Shown: one piece after another, positions 8,524-17,732 of the stretch
Numbering within the stretch: the first letter of the stretch is position 1
Layout: the number at the start of each line of letters is the position of its first letter
Source of the DNA: Aminicella lysinilytica
Lineage (GTDB): Bacteria; Bacillota; Clostridia; Peptostreptococcales; Anaerovoracaceae
DNA length: 32,993 bases
Direction of reading: 5' to 3'
Assembly (NCBI RefSeq): GCF_004362975.1
Contig: NZ_SNXO01000026.1
Coordinates: 1-32,993 of the forward strand
The notes under the pieces: model-generated
Databases searched by the model: none
Seen by the model: only the letters and a program-made list of their open reading frames with translations
Told to the model about the DNA's origin: nothing
Position numbers and translations under genes: made by a program

Positions 8524-11500
8524 TTAACTTGTGTAATCGTCCGGATCGTAGTCACCTAATCTCAGACTCAGGACTTTGGAAACTCCCTGCTCAGGCATAG
8601 TAACACCATAGAGCACGTCTGCATGTTCCATAGTTGCCTTCTGATGAGTGATCAGCGCAAACTGAGTCTTATTGAAATGTTTGAGATACGCAGCAAATTT
8701 CTCAATGTTATCATCATCGAGAGCAGCCTCTACCTCGTCAAGTATGCAAAATGGCGTAGGCTTGGCATCCAGGACAGCGAACATGAGCGCTATGGCAGTC
8801 ATGGTCTTCTCTCCGCCGGACATAAGATTGATATTCTGCAATCTCTTTCCTGGAGGTTGAGCGATTATATCTATTCCCGACTCAAGGGGATCGTTCTCAT
8901 TTTCCAATCTCAATTCGGCATGTCCACCACCGAAGAGTTCCGTAAATACTCTTTCAAAATTGGATTCTATAAGATTGAAATTATCTTTAAATGTACGAGT
9001 GATTGTAGTATTCATATTGCTTATGATGGATTCCAGTTCTCTCATTGCAGCTACTACATCGCTTCTCTGTTCCGTCAGGAAGTTGTAACGCTGGCTGACA
9101 GACTCGTATTCACTGATAGCGCCGACATTTACGTCACCAAGTTTTTTCATTTCATTTCTTATCTCGCGAGTCTCCTTAACGGCCGAAGACATAGCAAAAT
9201 CATCCAGTTTGTAATCATCTGCCTGAGCATAGGATACTTCGAATTCCTCCCAGAGTTTATCCTTCATGGTATCCAGCTGAGTATCATTTCTGGCCATTTT
9301 GATTTCCAACTGATATTTGGAATCCTGGTAAGTATTAAGGTCCCCCTCAGCATCCTGAAGCTGCTGCTTGATTTCCTCCATCCGCTGATTGAGTTCATTC
9401 TTCTCTTTCTCGATTCCTGATATGAATTCTTCTGTGGATTTGCGTTCCTGTTGAAGCTGCTCTAACTGAGCACCTTCATCAGTATAACCATACATAAGCT
9501 GATTCCGGGACCTGCCTAACTGAATCAATTCATTTGATTTTTCCTCAGTCTGCTTTCTGAGATCTTCATATTCTGCTTTGACTCGAGCCAGTACTGATTC
9601 CGTACCGGATAATTTACTTGACCACTTTCCGGCTTCTATACGGCTTTCAGTGACTTCCGCATTTGCCTTCTCTATTTCTTTCTTTCTGCTCTCATTGTCA
9701 GACATAGCCGCTTCCATATCCTGTGTTATTCTGGCTATGTCATTCTCCGCGTCTTTGCTTTCATTAAGCATCTTAGCTATCATGGAATCCGTATCTTCCA
9801 GTTCCCTGGCAATAGACTCGATTTCCAGCTTGTTTTTATTGATATTACTCTCCAGCTCAGCAATTGAATTGTCTACATTATTCTTTTTATTGTTAAGCCC
9901 GGCTATTTCAATTTCATTATCACGTTTTTCTTCTTCGATAATGGACAGGGATTTATTAACTGTTACGAAAGCTTCTTTTACTCCCTGTAGTTCCCTCATC
10001 TGTTCTTCAAGGTTGCGGTCAGTTTCTTCAATATCGTTTGCCAACTTGGCGATCTCATTTTTACGTTCCAAAAGGTTGGCTGTCTTATTTCTGTATTTGC
10101 CGCCTGTAATTGCTCCGCTGGCGTTGATTATCTCGCCATCCATAGTGACGAATCTCACGCCTCTACCACCGACTTTGGACAATTTGATTGCCGTCTCCAA
10201 TGTGTCTACAACAGCAACTCTGCCTAAAAGATATTCGAATACTCTTCTATACCTTGGATCGAATTTGATTATATCCGAACCTATACCCTTAAATCCTGCA
10301 TCATTGGAAACAGCGTCGTTAAGAGTTATCTTTCTGGCGTCTATAGATTCCACCGGCAAGAATGTCAATCTGCCTGCTCTATTATGTTTAAGTGAATTTA
10401 CAGCTTTCTGCGCACTCTGATCATTGGCACATACTACATTTTGCATAGAAGAGCCTAATGCTGTCTCAATGGCTGATTCAAATCCTCCGGGCACCTTCAT
10501 AAGATCGCCTACAACGCCTTCGATCCCGGATATGCCACTTTTCATAATAAATCTTACAGCGTAGTTATACCCCTCATAATTATTCTCCATTTCTTCGATG
10601 GTCTTCTTTCGGGATATCATCTGGCTACTGCTGATTCTAAGCTGTTCTATTGAAGGTCTGAGTCTGTCCTGTTGTTCTGTCAGGTTTCTCTGTCTACGCT
10701 GGATTTCCAGAGATTCCTTGTCTATTCTCTCCTTGTTATCTACAGCTGTCCTACCTGCGTTCTCCACTTCTCTGAGATTACTGTTAGCATCCAACAACTC
10801 AGATGATAACTGCTCCATATCTCTTTCCAGTTGAATACGACGCTTTTCCATAGTAGTCTTATAGCTTTCTATGCTCTTAGCCTCGCTCTTAGAAGCAGAC
10901 GCCTTACTGTGTAGTTTAAACAGTTTATCATTTCCTTCGTCTATTACAGCTGCAAACTTAGATGATTCAGAAGTTACATGATTATAAGCGTAGACCCTTT
11001 CTTCCAGGATATTCTCAGCTTCATGGAGCCTGGATGTATGATCTTCTTTCTCAGTAGTTAATCGATCTACTTCTTTATTTGAATCTTCGATTTTTGAATT
11101 CAATTCTGTTATTTCCGAATTCAATCTTTTCTCATCTTTATCCAAACTGGCAAGTTTTTCTCGATTGACCTCGCTTGTCTGGGAAATGCTGTTGATTTTA
11201 TCAACTATGTCCATTAGTTTATTACGGGCGTCACTTGACATCTTGTCTAAAGTAGCGCTCCTTTTGCTGACTTCATTGGACTCAGTATCTACACTCCGCT
11301 TATTATTACGTATGAAATTGATCTTGCCTTCAAAATCAGCTATGTCGCCTTTATACTGTTCATTTCTTTTATTGGCGTTATCGATATTTCTCAGAGTAAC
11401 ATTTATTTCAAGTGACTTATACTTTTCCTTTAACTCAAGATAGCGTTTAGCCTTGGTGCTGTCTGATTTCAAACCGTCAATACGGCCTTCTATCTCGTTG

Positions 11501-12084
11501 ACTATGTCATCGATACGTTCCAGATTGCCTCTGGTGTTCTCCAGTTTACGCTCAGACTCAGCCTTCCTGGTTTTGTACGCTACTACGCCTGCGGCCTCTT
11601 CAAATATCTGTCTTCGGCTCTCAGGTTTATTACTGACGATATCAGCAATTTTTCCCTGGCCTATAATAGAATAACCGTCTACTCCTATTCCGGTATCCAT
11701 GATAAGTTCACGGATATCCTTCAGTCTGCAGGCGTTACTGTTGATCATATATTCACTCTCGCCGGATCTGTACATTCGGCGTGTTATAGCTACCTCGTTG
11801 TAATCAATGTCCAGTATCCCTGCAGAATTATCTATTACCAGAGTAACTTCCGCAAGTCCACGTGGCCTTCTGTTTTCTGTGCCGTTGAAAATGACTTCTT
11901 CCATTTTCCCGCCTCTGAGAGCCTTGGGACTCTGTTCGCCAAGGACCCATCTTATGGCGTCACTAATATTGCTTTTACCGCTGCCATTCGGTCCTACCAC
12001 GCAGGTTATCCCCTCATGGAAATCTATGACTACCGGTTCGGCAAATGACTTAAATCCGTGTAATTCCAACCTCTTAAAGTACAT
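8524..12084 (-). CDS. smc: Chromosome segregation/condensation ATPase SMC
   Basis: A 1186-residue SMC protein, the core of the SMC-ScpAB condensin. The Walker A GPNGSGKS is at 31-38. Coiled coil runs to about 505, followed by the hinge (about 505-665, with the GG-rich VGGRGVRFVT and GAITGG segments), and then the return coiled coil. The C-terminal head has the ABC signature MSGGEK at 1088-1093 (usually LSGGE) and Walker B FCILDE at about 1112-1117. Length is typical. Its ATG overlaps the rnc stop (TAATG) and a GGGGGA site lies in the end of rnc. The rnc-smc-ftsY order is classic for Firmicutes. Confidence 0.97.
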   Translation of the reverse strand: MYFKRLELHGFKSFAEPVVIDFHEGITCVVGPNGSGKSNISDAIRWVLGEQSPKALRGGKMEEVIFNGTENRRPRGLAEVTLVIDNSAGILDIDYNEVAITRRMYRSGESEYMINSNACRLKDIRELIMDTGIGVDGYSIIGQGKIADIVSNKPESRRQIFEEAAGVVAYKTRKAESERKLENTRGNLERIDDIVNEIEGRIDGLKSDSTKAKRYLELKEKYKSLEINVTLRNIDNANKRNEQYKGDIADFEGKINFIRNNKRSVDTESNEVSKRSATLDKMSSDARNKLMDIVDKINSISQTSEVNREKLASLDKDEKRLNSEITELNSKIEDSNKEVDRLTTEKEDHTSRLHEAENILEERVYAYNHVTSESSKFAAVIDEGNDKLFKLHSKASASKSEAKSIESYKTTMEKRRIQLERDMEQLSSELLDANSNLREVENAGRTAVDNKERIDKESLEIQRRQRNLTEQQDRLRPSIEQLRISSSQMISRKKTIEEMENNYEGYNYAVRFIMKSGISGIEGVVGDLMKVPGGFESAIETALGSSMQNVVCANDQSAQKAVNSLKHNRAGRLTFLPVESIDARKITLNDAVSNDAGFKGIGSDIIKFDPRYRRVFEYLLGRVAVVDTLETAIKLSKVGGRGVRFVTMDGEIINASGAITGGKYRNKTANLLERKNEIAKLANDIEETDRNLEEQMRELQGVKEAFVTVNKSLSIIEEEKRDNEIEIAGLNNKKNNVDNSIAELESNINKNKLEIESIARELEDTDSMIAKMLNESKDAENDIARITQDMEAAMSDNESRKKEIEKANAEVTESRIEAGKWSSKLSGTESVLARVKAEYEDLRKQTEEKSNELIQLGRSRNQLMYGYTDEGAQLEQLQQERKSTEEFISGIEKEKNELNQRMEEIKQQLQDAEGDLNTYQDSKYQLEIKMARNDTQLDTMKDKLWEEFEVSYAQADDYKLDDFAMSSAVKETREIRNEMKKLGDVNVGAISEYESVSQRYNFLTEQRSDVVAAMRELESIISNMNTTITRTFKDNFNLIESNFERVFTELFGGGHAELRLENENDPLESGIDIIAQPPGKRLQNINLMSGGEKTMTAIALMFAVLDAKPTPFCILDEVEAALDDDNIEKFAAYLKHFNKTQFALITHQKATMEHADVLYGVTMPEQGVSKVLSLRLGDYDPDDYTS

Positions 12085-12773
12085 TAAATATATCCCCCTT
12101 CTAAGGTGTCTTTAGCCGCGTTCTGTTCAGCTTCTTTCTTGCTTTTGCCTATGCCGGATCCCAGTTTTCTATCATCAGATACCAGATGCACATAAAAAGT
12201 CTTATCGTGATCCGGTCCTTCTTCTTTATCCAAAACATATTTAATAACAGGTACTGTACCCTTGCTCTGCAATATCTCCTGGATCTCAGTCTTGTAGTCC
12301 GCGAAAATTCTGCCGGCCAGGGCGTCTTCTATAATGTCGTGGAATTCCCCCAAAACAAATTCCCTGGTATTTTCATAGCCGCTATCAAGAAAAATAGCGC
12401 CGATAACAGCTTCCATAGCATCTGCTACAATTGACTCTCTTTGCCTGCCGCCGTTATTCTTCTCGCCATTACCCATATTCAGATAATCGCCGATCTGAAG
12501 TCTGGTCCCTACTTTAGCCAATGATTTTTCGCATACCACCAGTGCTCTTGTCTTCGTTAACTTGCCCTCATTTACACTGAAAAGCCTGTCATACAACTCC
12601 GCGCCTGTAATGGCATCCAAAAAAGCATCACCCAGAAACTCCAGCCTCTCGTTGCTTTGACTGGATTCCATATTATTCTCTCTACAGTAAGAACTATGAG
12701 TAAGGGCTTTGTTTAAAAGCCCCTTATCATTAAAACTGTAATCTATTTTCTTTTCAAATTCCTGATTATTCAC
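12084..12773 (-). CDS. rnc: Ribonuclease III
   Basis: A 229-residue double-strand-specific endoribonuclease for rRNA and mRNA processing. The signature NERLEFLGDAFLD is at about 41-53. The second metal-binding Asp and Glu lie in VADAMEAVIG (about 116-124). A double-stranded RNA-binding domain starts near DYKTEIQE, about 159. I chose the GTG at 12773, which has AAGGA 5 bases upstream and overlaps plsX by 8 bp. An in-frame TTG at 12821 would give 245 residues but overlap plsX by 56 bp. Its stop overlaps the smc start. Confidence 0.93.
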   Translation of the reverse strand: MNNQEFEKKIDYSFNDKGLLNKALTHSSYCRENNMESSQSNERLEFLGDAFLDAITGAELYDRLFSVNEGKLTKTRALVVCEKSLAKVGTRLQIGDYLNMGNGEKNNGGRQRESIVADAMEAVIGAIFLDSGYENTREFVLGEFHDIIEDALAGRIFADYKTEIQEILQSKGTVPVIKYVLDKEEGPDHDKTFYVHLVSDDRKLGSGIGKSKKEAEQNAAKDTLEGGYI

Positions 12774-13779
12774 TGCTGTCCTTATCCTCGTTTCTGGAAA
12801 TAGCTTCTTCAATTTTTCCAACTACGTCCTCTTTCACATAAGGTATCGATTTCAATATGGTCTGCTTGACAGCAAGCTCATCGGAAGAACCGTGCATCTT
12901 CAGCAACGCTCCTTTGACTCCCAATATAGGCGCTCCGCCGTATTCAGCGTAGTTGAACTCCTTCTTCAGATCTCTTAACTGATCCTTCAACAGTACTGCG
13001 CCAAGTTTGGATTTCGCATTTGTAAGAAATCTGCGTTTCAGTTCCCTCAGTACCATAAGGCCCATACCTTCTGTCAGCTTGACTATAGCATTGCCTGTGA
13101 ACCCATCTGTAACTATGACATCACATACTGCATCCTGCAGTTCTCTGGTTTCTATATTCCCGATAAAGTTCAGATCGCTGGCCGAAAGGAGCTCATAAGC
13201 CTCTTTAGTCAGAGCCGTTCCCTTCCCCTCTTCAGTACCATTATTTACCAGCCCCACTGTCGGATTCTCCCGTCCAAGGACCTTCTCCATATAGAGACTG
13301 CCCATGGTAGCAAATTCCAGCAGGTTCTTAGCCTTACATTCAGCATTGGCTCCGGTATCTGTCAATATCGATGGTTCGTGGCTTATTACAGGATAAACCG
13401 TAGCGAGGGTAGGTCTGTCTATACCCTCGATACGGCCCAGGATGAACAGGCCTCCGGCCAACATAGCGCCGGTACTGCCAGCAGAAATAAACACATCTCC
13501 CTGGCCGTCTCTGACCATAGCGATGCCTTTTACTACAGATGAATCCTTCTTACGCCTCACAGCCTTAACAGGTGCCTCTTCATTGGTTATCACCTCATCA
13601 GCGTTAACTACGGTTATCTGGTCACCCTTATAACCATTAGCCTTCAGCGAGTCTGCTATCAGATCTTCCTTGCCTACTACGACAATATCATCTTCTATTT
13701 CTTTAGCGGCAGCTATAGCGCCCCTGACTATAGAGTCAGGAGCATTATCTCCGCCCATTCCGTCCAGAATGATCCTCAT
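12766..13779 (-). CDS. plsX: Phosphate acyltransferase PlsX
   Basis: A 337-residue peripheral enzyme that converts acyl-ACP to acyl-phosphate, the donor used by PlsY. The N-terminal ILDGMGGDNAP motif (about 4-14) and the GSTGAMLAGG segment (about 101-110) are characteristic, as are VSDGFTGN-like (VTDGFTGN) and EYGGAPILGVKG further on. Length is normal. Its ATG overlaps the glyA stop (TAATG). In Bacillus, fabD, fabG and acpP lie between plsX and rnc; here rnc follows directly with an 8 bp overlap. Confidence 0.96.
   Translation of the reverse strand: MRIILDGMGGDNAPDSIVRGAIAAAKEIEDDIVVVGKEDLIADSLKANGYKGDQITVVNADEVITNEEAPVKAVRRKKDSSVVKGIAMVRDGQGDVFISAGSTGAMLAGGLFILGRIEGIDRPTLATVYPVISHEPSILTDTGANAECKAKNLLEFATMGSLYMEKVLGRENPTVGLVNNGTEEGKGTALTKEAYELLSASDLNFIGNIETRELQDAVCDVIVTDGFTGNAIVKLTEGMGLMVLRELKRRFLTNAKSKLGAVLLKDQLRDLKKEFNYAEYGGAPILGVKGALLKMHGSSDELAVKQTILKSIPYVKEDVVGKIEEAISRNEDKDSSE
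12779..12783 (-). promoter_or_regulatory. Ribosome binding site deciding the rnc start
   Basis: AAGGA on the minus strand, 5 bases before GTG at 12773 and within the final codons of plsX. It supports the GTG start over the upstream TTG at 12821. Confidence 0.6.
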
Positions 13780-15044
13780 TATTTTTCTTCTTTCTTTTCC
13801 TTATCAAGTTTCTTAACTACTTCATCGATTCTTCTTGCAACTGCTCTGAAATCTTCCTCTTTGAATCCTCTTGTAGTCATAGGAGCTGTTCCGATCCTTA
13901 CGCCGCTTGTCTGCATAGGTGAACGCTTGTCGTTAGGAACGGCGTTCTTATTCAGAGTGATACCTACTGCATCGCAAGCTTCCTGAAGATCTCTTCCGCT
14001 AAATGAGAACTGTGAAAGGTCAAGGAGGAATACATGATTGTCTGTTCCGCCTGTAACGACTTTATATCCCATCTTCAGGAACTCATCGCATAATGCTGCG
14101 CAGTTTACAACTACCTGATGCTCATAAGTCTTGAATTCAGGTTTAAGTGCTTCCTCAGCGCATACAGCCTTTCCGGCGATAATGTGCTCCAGAGGGCCAC
14201 CCTGTGAATAAGGGAATACAGCGCTGTCGATCTTCTTGGCAAACTCCTGCTTACCAAATACCAGACCGCCTCTAGGTCCTCTCAGTGTCTTATGAGTAGT
14301 AGTAGTAACTATGTCTGCATATCCGAATGGTGTAGGATGCTCGCCTGCTGCAACAAGTCCGGCGATATGAGCCATATCTACCATGAAATATGCTCCTACT
14401 TCCTTAGCTATCTCCGAGAATGTCTTGAAATCGATAATTCTTGAATAAGCACTGGCTCCTGTCATGATAAGTTTAGGCTTAAGGTCATGAGCTTTCTTCC
14501 TGACATCATCCATATCGATGTATCCTTTTTCGTCAACATCATAGAAATGGACGTCATAAAGTTTACCACTGAAGTTTACTGATGAACCATGAGTAAGATG
14601 TCCGCCGTTGTCCAGGCTCAGTGAAAGAATCGTGTCGCCCGGCTCCAGAAGTGCCTTATATCCTGCGAAGTTAGCCTGTGATCCACTATGCGGCTGAACG
14701 TTTACGTGATAATCAGTCTTGAATACTTCTCTCCACTTATCGCAGCAGTATTCCTCAAGCTGATCTACGAACTCTGTTCCGCCATAGTATCTGCCTTTGT
14801 TTCCTGAAGTTCTTACATAAGGATATCCCTCTGCATACTTCCATGACAAACAACTTCCGCAAGCTGCAAGTACTGCCTCGGAACAATAATTCTCCGATGC
14901 GATCAGCTCAACGTTGTTTTTCTGCCTGTTATACTCCTTCTCAATAAGAGCTCCCACTGTCGGGGATGTCTTCTTGATAAATTCGTAATTGTCAACATTA
15001 TAAGTGCTATCGTCTTTACCATCTTTGTTAAACATTTTCTTCAC
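13779..15044 (-). CDS. glyA: Serine hydroxymethyltransferase
   Basis: A 421-residue PLP enzyme that converts serine and tetrahydrofolate to glycine and methylene-tetrahydrofolate. HSGSQAN is at about 119-125 and DMAHIAGL at 223-230. The PLP lysine is Lys252 in TTTTHKTLRGPRGG. An N-terminal extension of about 15 residues rich in Lys and Asp precedes the conserved core. The ribosome site AAGGAGTG lies 6 bases before the ATG. It is the first gene behind the promoter at 15074-15103 and is coupled to plsX by a TAATG overlap. Confidence 0.97.
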   Translation of the reverse strand: MKKMFNKDGKDDSTYNVDNYEFIKKTSPTVGALIEKEYNRQKNNVELIASENYCSEAVLAACGSCLSWKYAEGYPYVRTSGNKGRYYGGTEFVDQLEEYCCDKWREVFKTDYHVNVQPHSGSQANFAGYKALLEPGDTILSLSLDNGGHLTHGSSVNFSGKLYDVHFYDVDEKGYIDMDDVRKKAHDLKPKLIMTGASAYSRIIDFKTFSEIAKEVGAYFMVDMAHIAGLVAAGEHPTPFGYADIVTTTTHKTLRGPRGGLVFGKQEFAKKIDSAVFPYSQGGPLEHIIAGKAVCAEEALKPEFKTYEHQVVVNCAALCDEFLKMGYKVVTGGTDNHVFLLDLSQFSFSGRDLQEACDAVGITLNKNAVPNDKRSPMQTSGVRIGTAPMTTRGFKEEDFRAVARRIDEVVKKLDKEKKEEK

Positions 15045-15073
15045 TCCTTATTATTCAGTAACAATATGGGATA

Positions 15074-15103
15074 ATTATATCACAACGGGAAGAACTCTTA
15101 CAA
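15074..15103 (-). promoter_or_regulatory. Sigma-A-type promoter of the glyA operon
   Basis: On the minus strand, -35 TTGTAA (15098-15103) and -10 TATAAT (15074-15079) are 18 bp apart. A 9 bp direct repeat, GTTATAATC on the plus strand, sits just upstream of the -35 at 15104-15112 and 15117-15125. No terminator hairpin is seen between the upstream gene and this promoter, so read-through from the valS operon is likely. Confidence 0.6.
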
Positions 15104-15117
15104 GTTATAATCCACGG

Positions 15118-15573
15118 TTATAATCGGTCTTTTGCAAAATATTTCAATCTATTTAAGTATTTATTGATGACAGCAATGGATACGAAGCCCAGAGATATAG
15201 CCAGGGCTATTACCAGAGCCGTGACGCCGTTTTGCTGAGCCATGGCCATATCCTGCTTTACGATGCCATACATCATGTTGTAAAGGTTGGCTCCGGGTAT
15301 CAGCGGAACTGCGGCTGCCGTCAGGAATATGGTTGCAGGCGCTTTATTTACTCTGGCCATTACTTCAGCAAATACAGCAACAAAAAGTGCTGCAATAAGA
15401 TTCCCCCAGAAGTAACTGGTCAGCTGGTCGTATGCAAGCAGATATACTGCCCAGGTAAGGGCTCCGCCTATGCCGGCGAAAAATATCTGTCTGCCTTTTA
15501 TCTTAAGTATTATGGCAAATCCTACTGAGCCGACGAAGGCCGCCACGATCTGCATTATCATTACGATGTTCAT
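15118..15573 (-). CDS. ThrE-type threonine/serine exporter, small membrane subunit
   Basis: A 151-residue membrane protein of the ThrE_2 (DUF3815) type, corresponding to the C-terminal half of full-length ThrE exporters. It has about five hydrophobic segments and the characteristic VPLIPGANLYNMMYG motif (about 94-108). ATGA overlap (4 bp) with the larger subunit means the two halves are made together. Expected role: efflux of threonine or serine together with its partner. This is based on family knowledge; the substrate is not proven. Confidence 0.85.
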   Translation of the reverse strand: MNIVMIMQIVAAFVGSVGFAIILKIKGRQIFFAGIGGALTWAVYLLAYDQLTSYFWGNLIAALFVAVFAEVMARVNKAPATIFLTAAAVPLIPGANLYNMMYGIVKQDMAMAQQNGVTALVIALAISLGFVSIAVINKYLNRLKYFAKDRL

Positions 15574-16328
15574 AAGGCACCTCCCAGCAAAACTATAGCC
15601 AGAGCAAAGCCGCAGGCTATGGAAGCCGCTACGAGGAGCGCGTCTACAAGTCTAAGTGTGCCGGAAGCTATATCTCCTGTGAGCATATCTCTCACGGAGT
15701 TGGTCATGGCAATGCCAGGAATAAGTAGCATGATACCACCCATCATGATCCTGTCGGCGTTAGTTCCGAAACCTATTCTAACAAGGAATATAGCCAGAAG
15801 GCCTCCTATAAAAGAAACCACGAAGTTATACACCAGCTGATTCTTCTCTCTGGAGGACATTACCCGCTCCATGAAAACTATCAGAATGCCCATGAGCCCT
15901 GCCGACACTGCATCGGCCACGCCTCCCCCAAAGAAAACCGTGAACCCCGAGGCTACCATAACAGCTCCGATGAACTTCAGCACCTTAGGCTGCCTTTTGC
16001 GGTTCATAACACCCTCAAGCCTTTCCTGGAGTTCGTCTGTGTCCGGCCTGTTATGGCATACATATCTGGACAGATCGTTGAGGTAATCAAGTCTGTCGAA
16101 GTTTACGTCATATCTGACTATACATCTGATCTGTGTTATTATCCTTCCATCGGGCGATTCCAACGTTACCTGCAGGTTGGATGTGATTATGAAAACATTG
16201 ATCCTATCTGCTCCGTAGGCCTCACACATCCTGTAGACACTATCTTCTACACGATTGACCTCGGCGCCGCATACGACCATTTCCTCGCCTATATCAAGTA
16301 TTCCCTGTAATATTCTATCGTAATCCAT
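15570..16328 (-). CDS. ThrE-type threonine/serine exporter, large subunit
   Basis: A 252-residue protein of the ThrE (DUF1212) type. It has a soluble N-terminal domain with the typical CGAEVNRVEDS motif (about 20-30), followed by about five membrane helices, one carrying LLIPGIAMTNSVRDMLTGD. I chose ATG 16328 with AGGAAAGG upstream; an in-frame TTG at 16349 would overlap the GNAT gene. It lies 13 bp after the GNAT gene and overlaps the small subunit by 4 bp. Confidence 0.86.
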   Translation of the reverse strand: MDYDRILQGILDIGEEMVVCGAEVNRVEDSVYRMCEAYGADRINVFIITSNLQVTLESPDGRIITQIRCIVRYDVNFDRLDYLNDLSRYVCHNRPDTDELQERLEGVMNRKRQPKVLKFIGAVMVASGFTVFFGGGVADAVSAGLMGILIVFMERVMSSREKNQLVYNFVVSFIGGLLAIFLVRIGFGTNADRIMMGGIMLLIPGIAMTNSVRDMLTGDIASGTLRLVDALLVAASIACGFALAIVLLGGAL

Positions 16329-16341
16329 AGCAAGGCCTTTC

Positions 16342-16794
16342 CTACGCAATTACAGTTTTCATTATTTCCGGATGGCAGCTTACCATATACTGAGGGCACT
16401 GCTTACATTCGAAAAAGTTCGGGGCATTGTCCGCAGACACTTCTGTGAAGCCGTTTTTCCGGAAGAACTCCGGCGCCCTGGCCACCAGATATAATTCTGT
16501 GCCGCCCATTTCCTTTACCTGCTCCAGTATTTTCTTCAGCATTATCTCGCCGATCCTATGCTTTCTGGATTCCTGATTCACGGCTATGCCATCTATTATA
16601 TACTTTCCCTCTCGCTTAGCCAGAACTACAGCCCCCACCAGCTTATCATTGCCCGTAGTGACCTTATAGCACTTGACTATGTCCGTATCTACTTCCTCGT
16701 CTCCATCGAATTCCAACTGGTTTTCTACGAAAAACTTGACCAGTCGTTCGTACTCGTCAGTCGGTTCCATTCGCATCCATTTCCTGCAGCTCAT
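16342..16794 (-). CDS. GNAT-family N-acetyltransferase
   Basis: A 150-residue acetyl-CoA-dependent acyltransferase. The GNAT core shows DGIAVNQESRKHRIGEIML, an unusual form of the acetyl-CoA loop (R-K-H-R-I-G in place of Q/R-x-x-G-x-G/A), then a C-terminal FFRKNGF. The tail carries C-x-x-C-P-Q-x(5)-C-H-P, a Cys pattern seen in some clostridial GNATs. I chose ATG 16794, with AAGGAG 5 bases upstream and an ATGA overlap with the lipid kinase gene; an in-frame GTG at 16839 would add 15 unlikely residues. The substrate is unknown. Confidence 0.82.
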   Translation of the reverse strand: MSCRKWMRMEPTDEYERLVKFFVENQLEFDGDEEVDTDIVKCYKVTTGNDKLVGAVVLAKREGKYIIDGIAVNQESRKHRIGEIMLKKILEQVKEMGGTELYLVARAPEFFRKNGFTEVSADNAPNFFECKQCPQYMVSCHPEIMKTVIA

Positions 16795-17732
16795 TGATTC
16801 TCCTTCTCCGGTTCTCCAAGATTGTCTTCCAATGTGCACACCTTCAGGCGATTATGCAACACTCCAAATCTCAGAGGGAATTTTTCTCCGTGTTCTCCAT
16901 CTATGTCAGTAGCCATATCATTATCGCATTCAATAATCAGATCTGAAGTCTGGAAATTGAGTACCTTCCTGCTATGACGATGTTTTCCCTGTACTATTTT
17001 CATAAAAAACTGCGGCATCTCAAATACCGACAGCACTCTGAAGAGCATTACGTCAAGCATGCCGTCGTTTATTTCCGAATCCGGCGATATTTTCTTGAAT
17101 CCGCCGGCTGATTTGCCGTTCATGACCACCATAAAATACATTTTCTCATGGTAAGTCCGCTCGGGCGTCTTCAGCGTCACCTTGATAGGCTTCAGGTTGG
17201 GTACCTCCGAAAGCCCTTTCAGATAATATGCCAGCACGCCTATGGTGTTTTTCAGTGTAGGATCCGTCTTCTGACTTACATCAACTACCTGCCCCATAGC
17301 CGCTACGTTTATGAAGAATCTGTCATTTACCTTTCCGACATCTGCATAAGTGTGATTGCCGCTAAGGGCCACATTCAGCATGCCTTCAATATCATTTGGG
17401 ATATTGAAATAATAGGCAAAGTCGTTAGCCGTTCCTGCCGGGAACACTGCCAAAGGCAGATCTATATCATTGCGCACCATGGAATTGACGCAGACATTGA
17501 TCGTTCCGTCTCCTCCCGCTGCAATTATCTGAGCGTACTCCTGCTGATACGTAGCCTTCTCCATTTCCTGAAGATAATCATCCAGAGCGTGGCCGTAGCC
17601 CGCCCTAATGGGTATCACCTGGAATCCTTCCGCCTGATAACGCTCAACTATCCTGTCCAGATTACTCTTGAACACACCGCTTCCCGATGTAGGATTATAG
17701 AACAGGATCACCTTTCTTGTCTTTTTCTGCAT
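16791..17732 (-). CDS. Diacylglycerol kinase-family lipid kinase (YegS/DgkB type)
   Basis: A 313-residue soluble lipid kinase. NPTSGSG is at about 13-19, the nucleotide-binding GGDGTIN at 73-79 and PAGTANDFA at about 98-106. The C-terminal domain has the D-x-E-I-N-D-G-M-L-D segment. It probably phosphorylates diacylglycerol or a related lipid and recycles it into phospholipid synthesis, in line with plsX, plsY and gpsA downstream. The ATG is supported by AAGGAGGT 9 bases upstream. It overlaps folC by 38 bp, the longest overlap in the block. Confidence 0.9.
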   Translation of the reverse strand: MQKKTRKVILFYNPTSGSGVFKSNLDRIVERYQAEGFQVIPIRAGYGHALDDYLQEMEKATYQQEYAQIIAAGGDGTINVCVNSMVRNDIDLPLAVFPAGTANDFAYYFNIPNDIEGMLNVALSGNHTYADVGKVNDRFFINVAAMGQVVDVSQKTDPTLKNTIGVLAYYLKGLSEVPNLKPIKVTLKTPERTYHEKMYFMVVMNGKSAGGFKKISPDSEINDGMLDVMLFRVLSVFEMPQFFMKIVQGKHRHSRKVLNFQTSDLIIECDNDMATDIDGEHGEKFPLRFGVLHNRLKVCTLEDNLGEPEKENQ

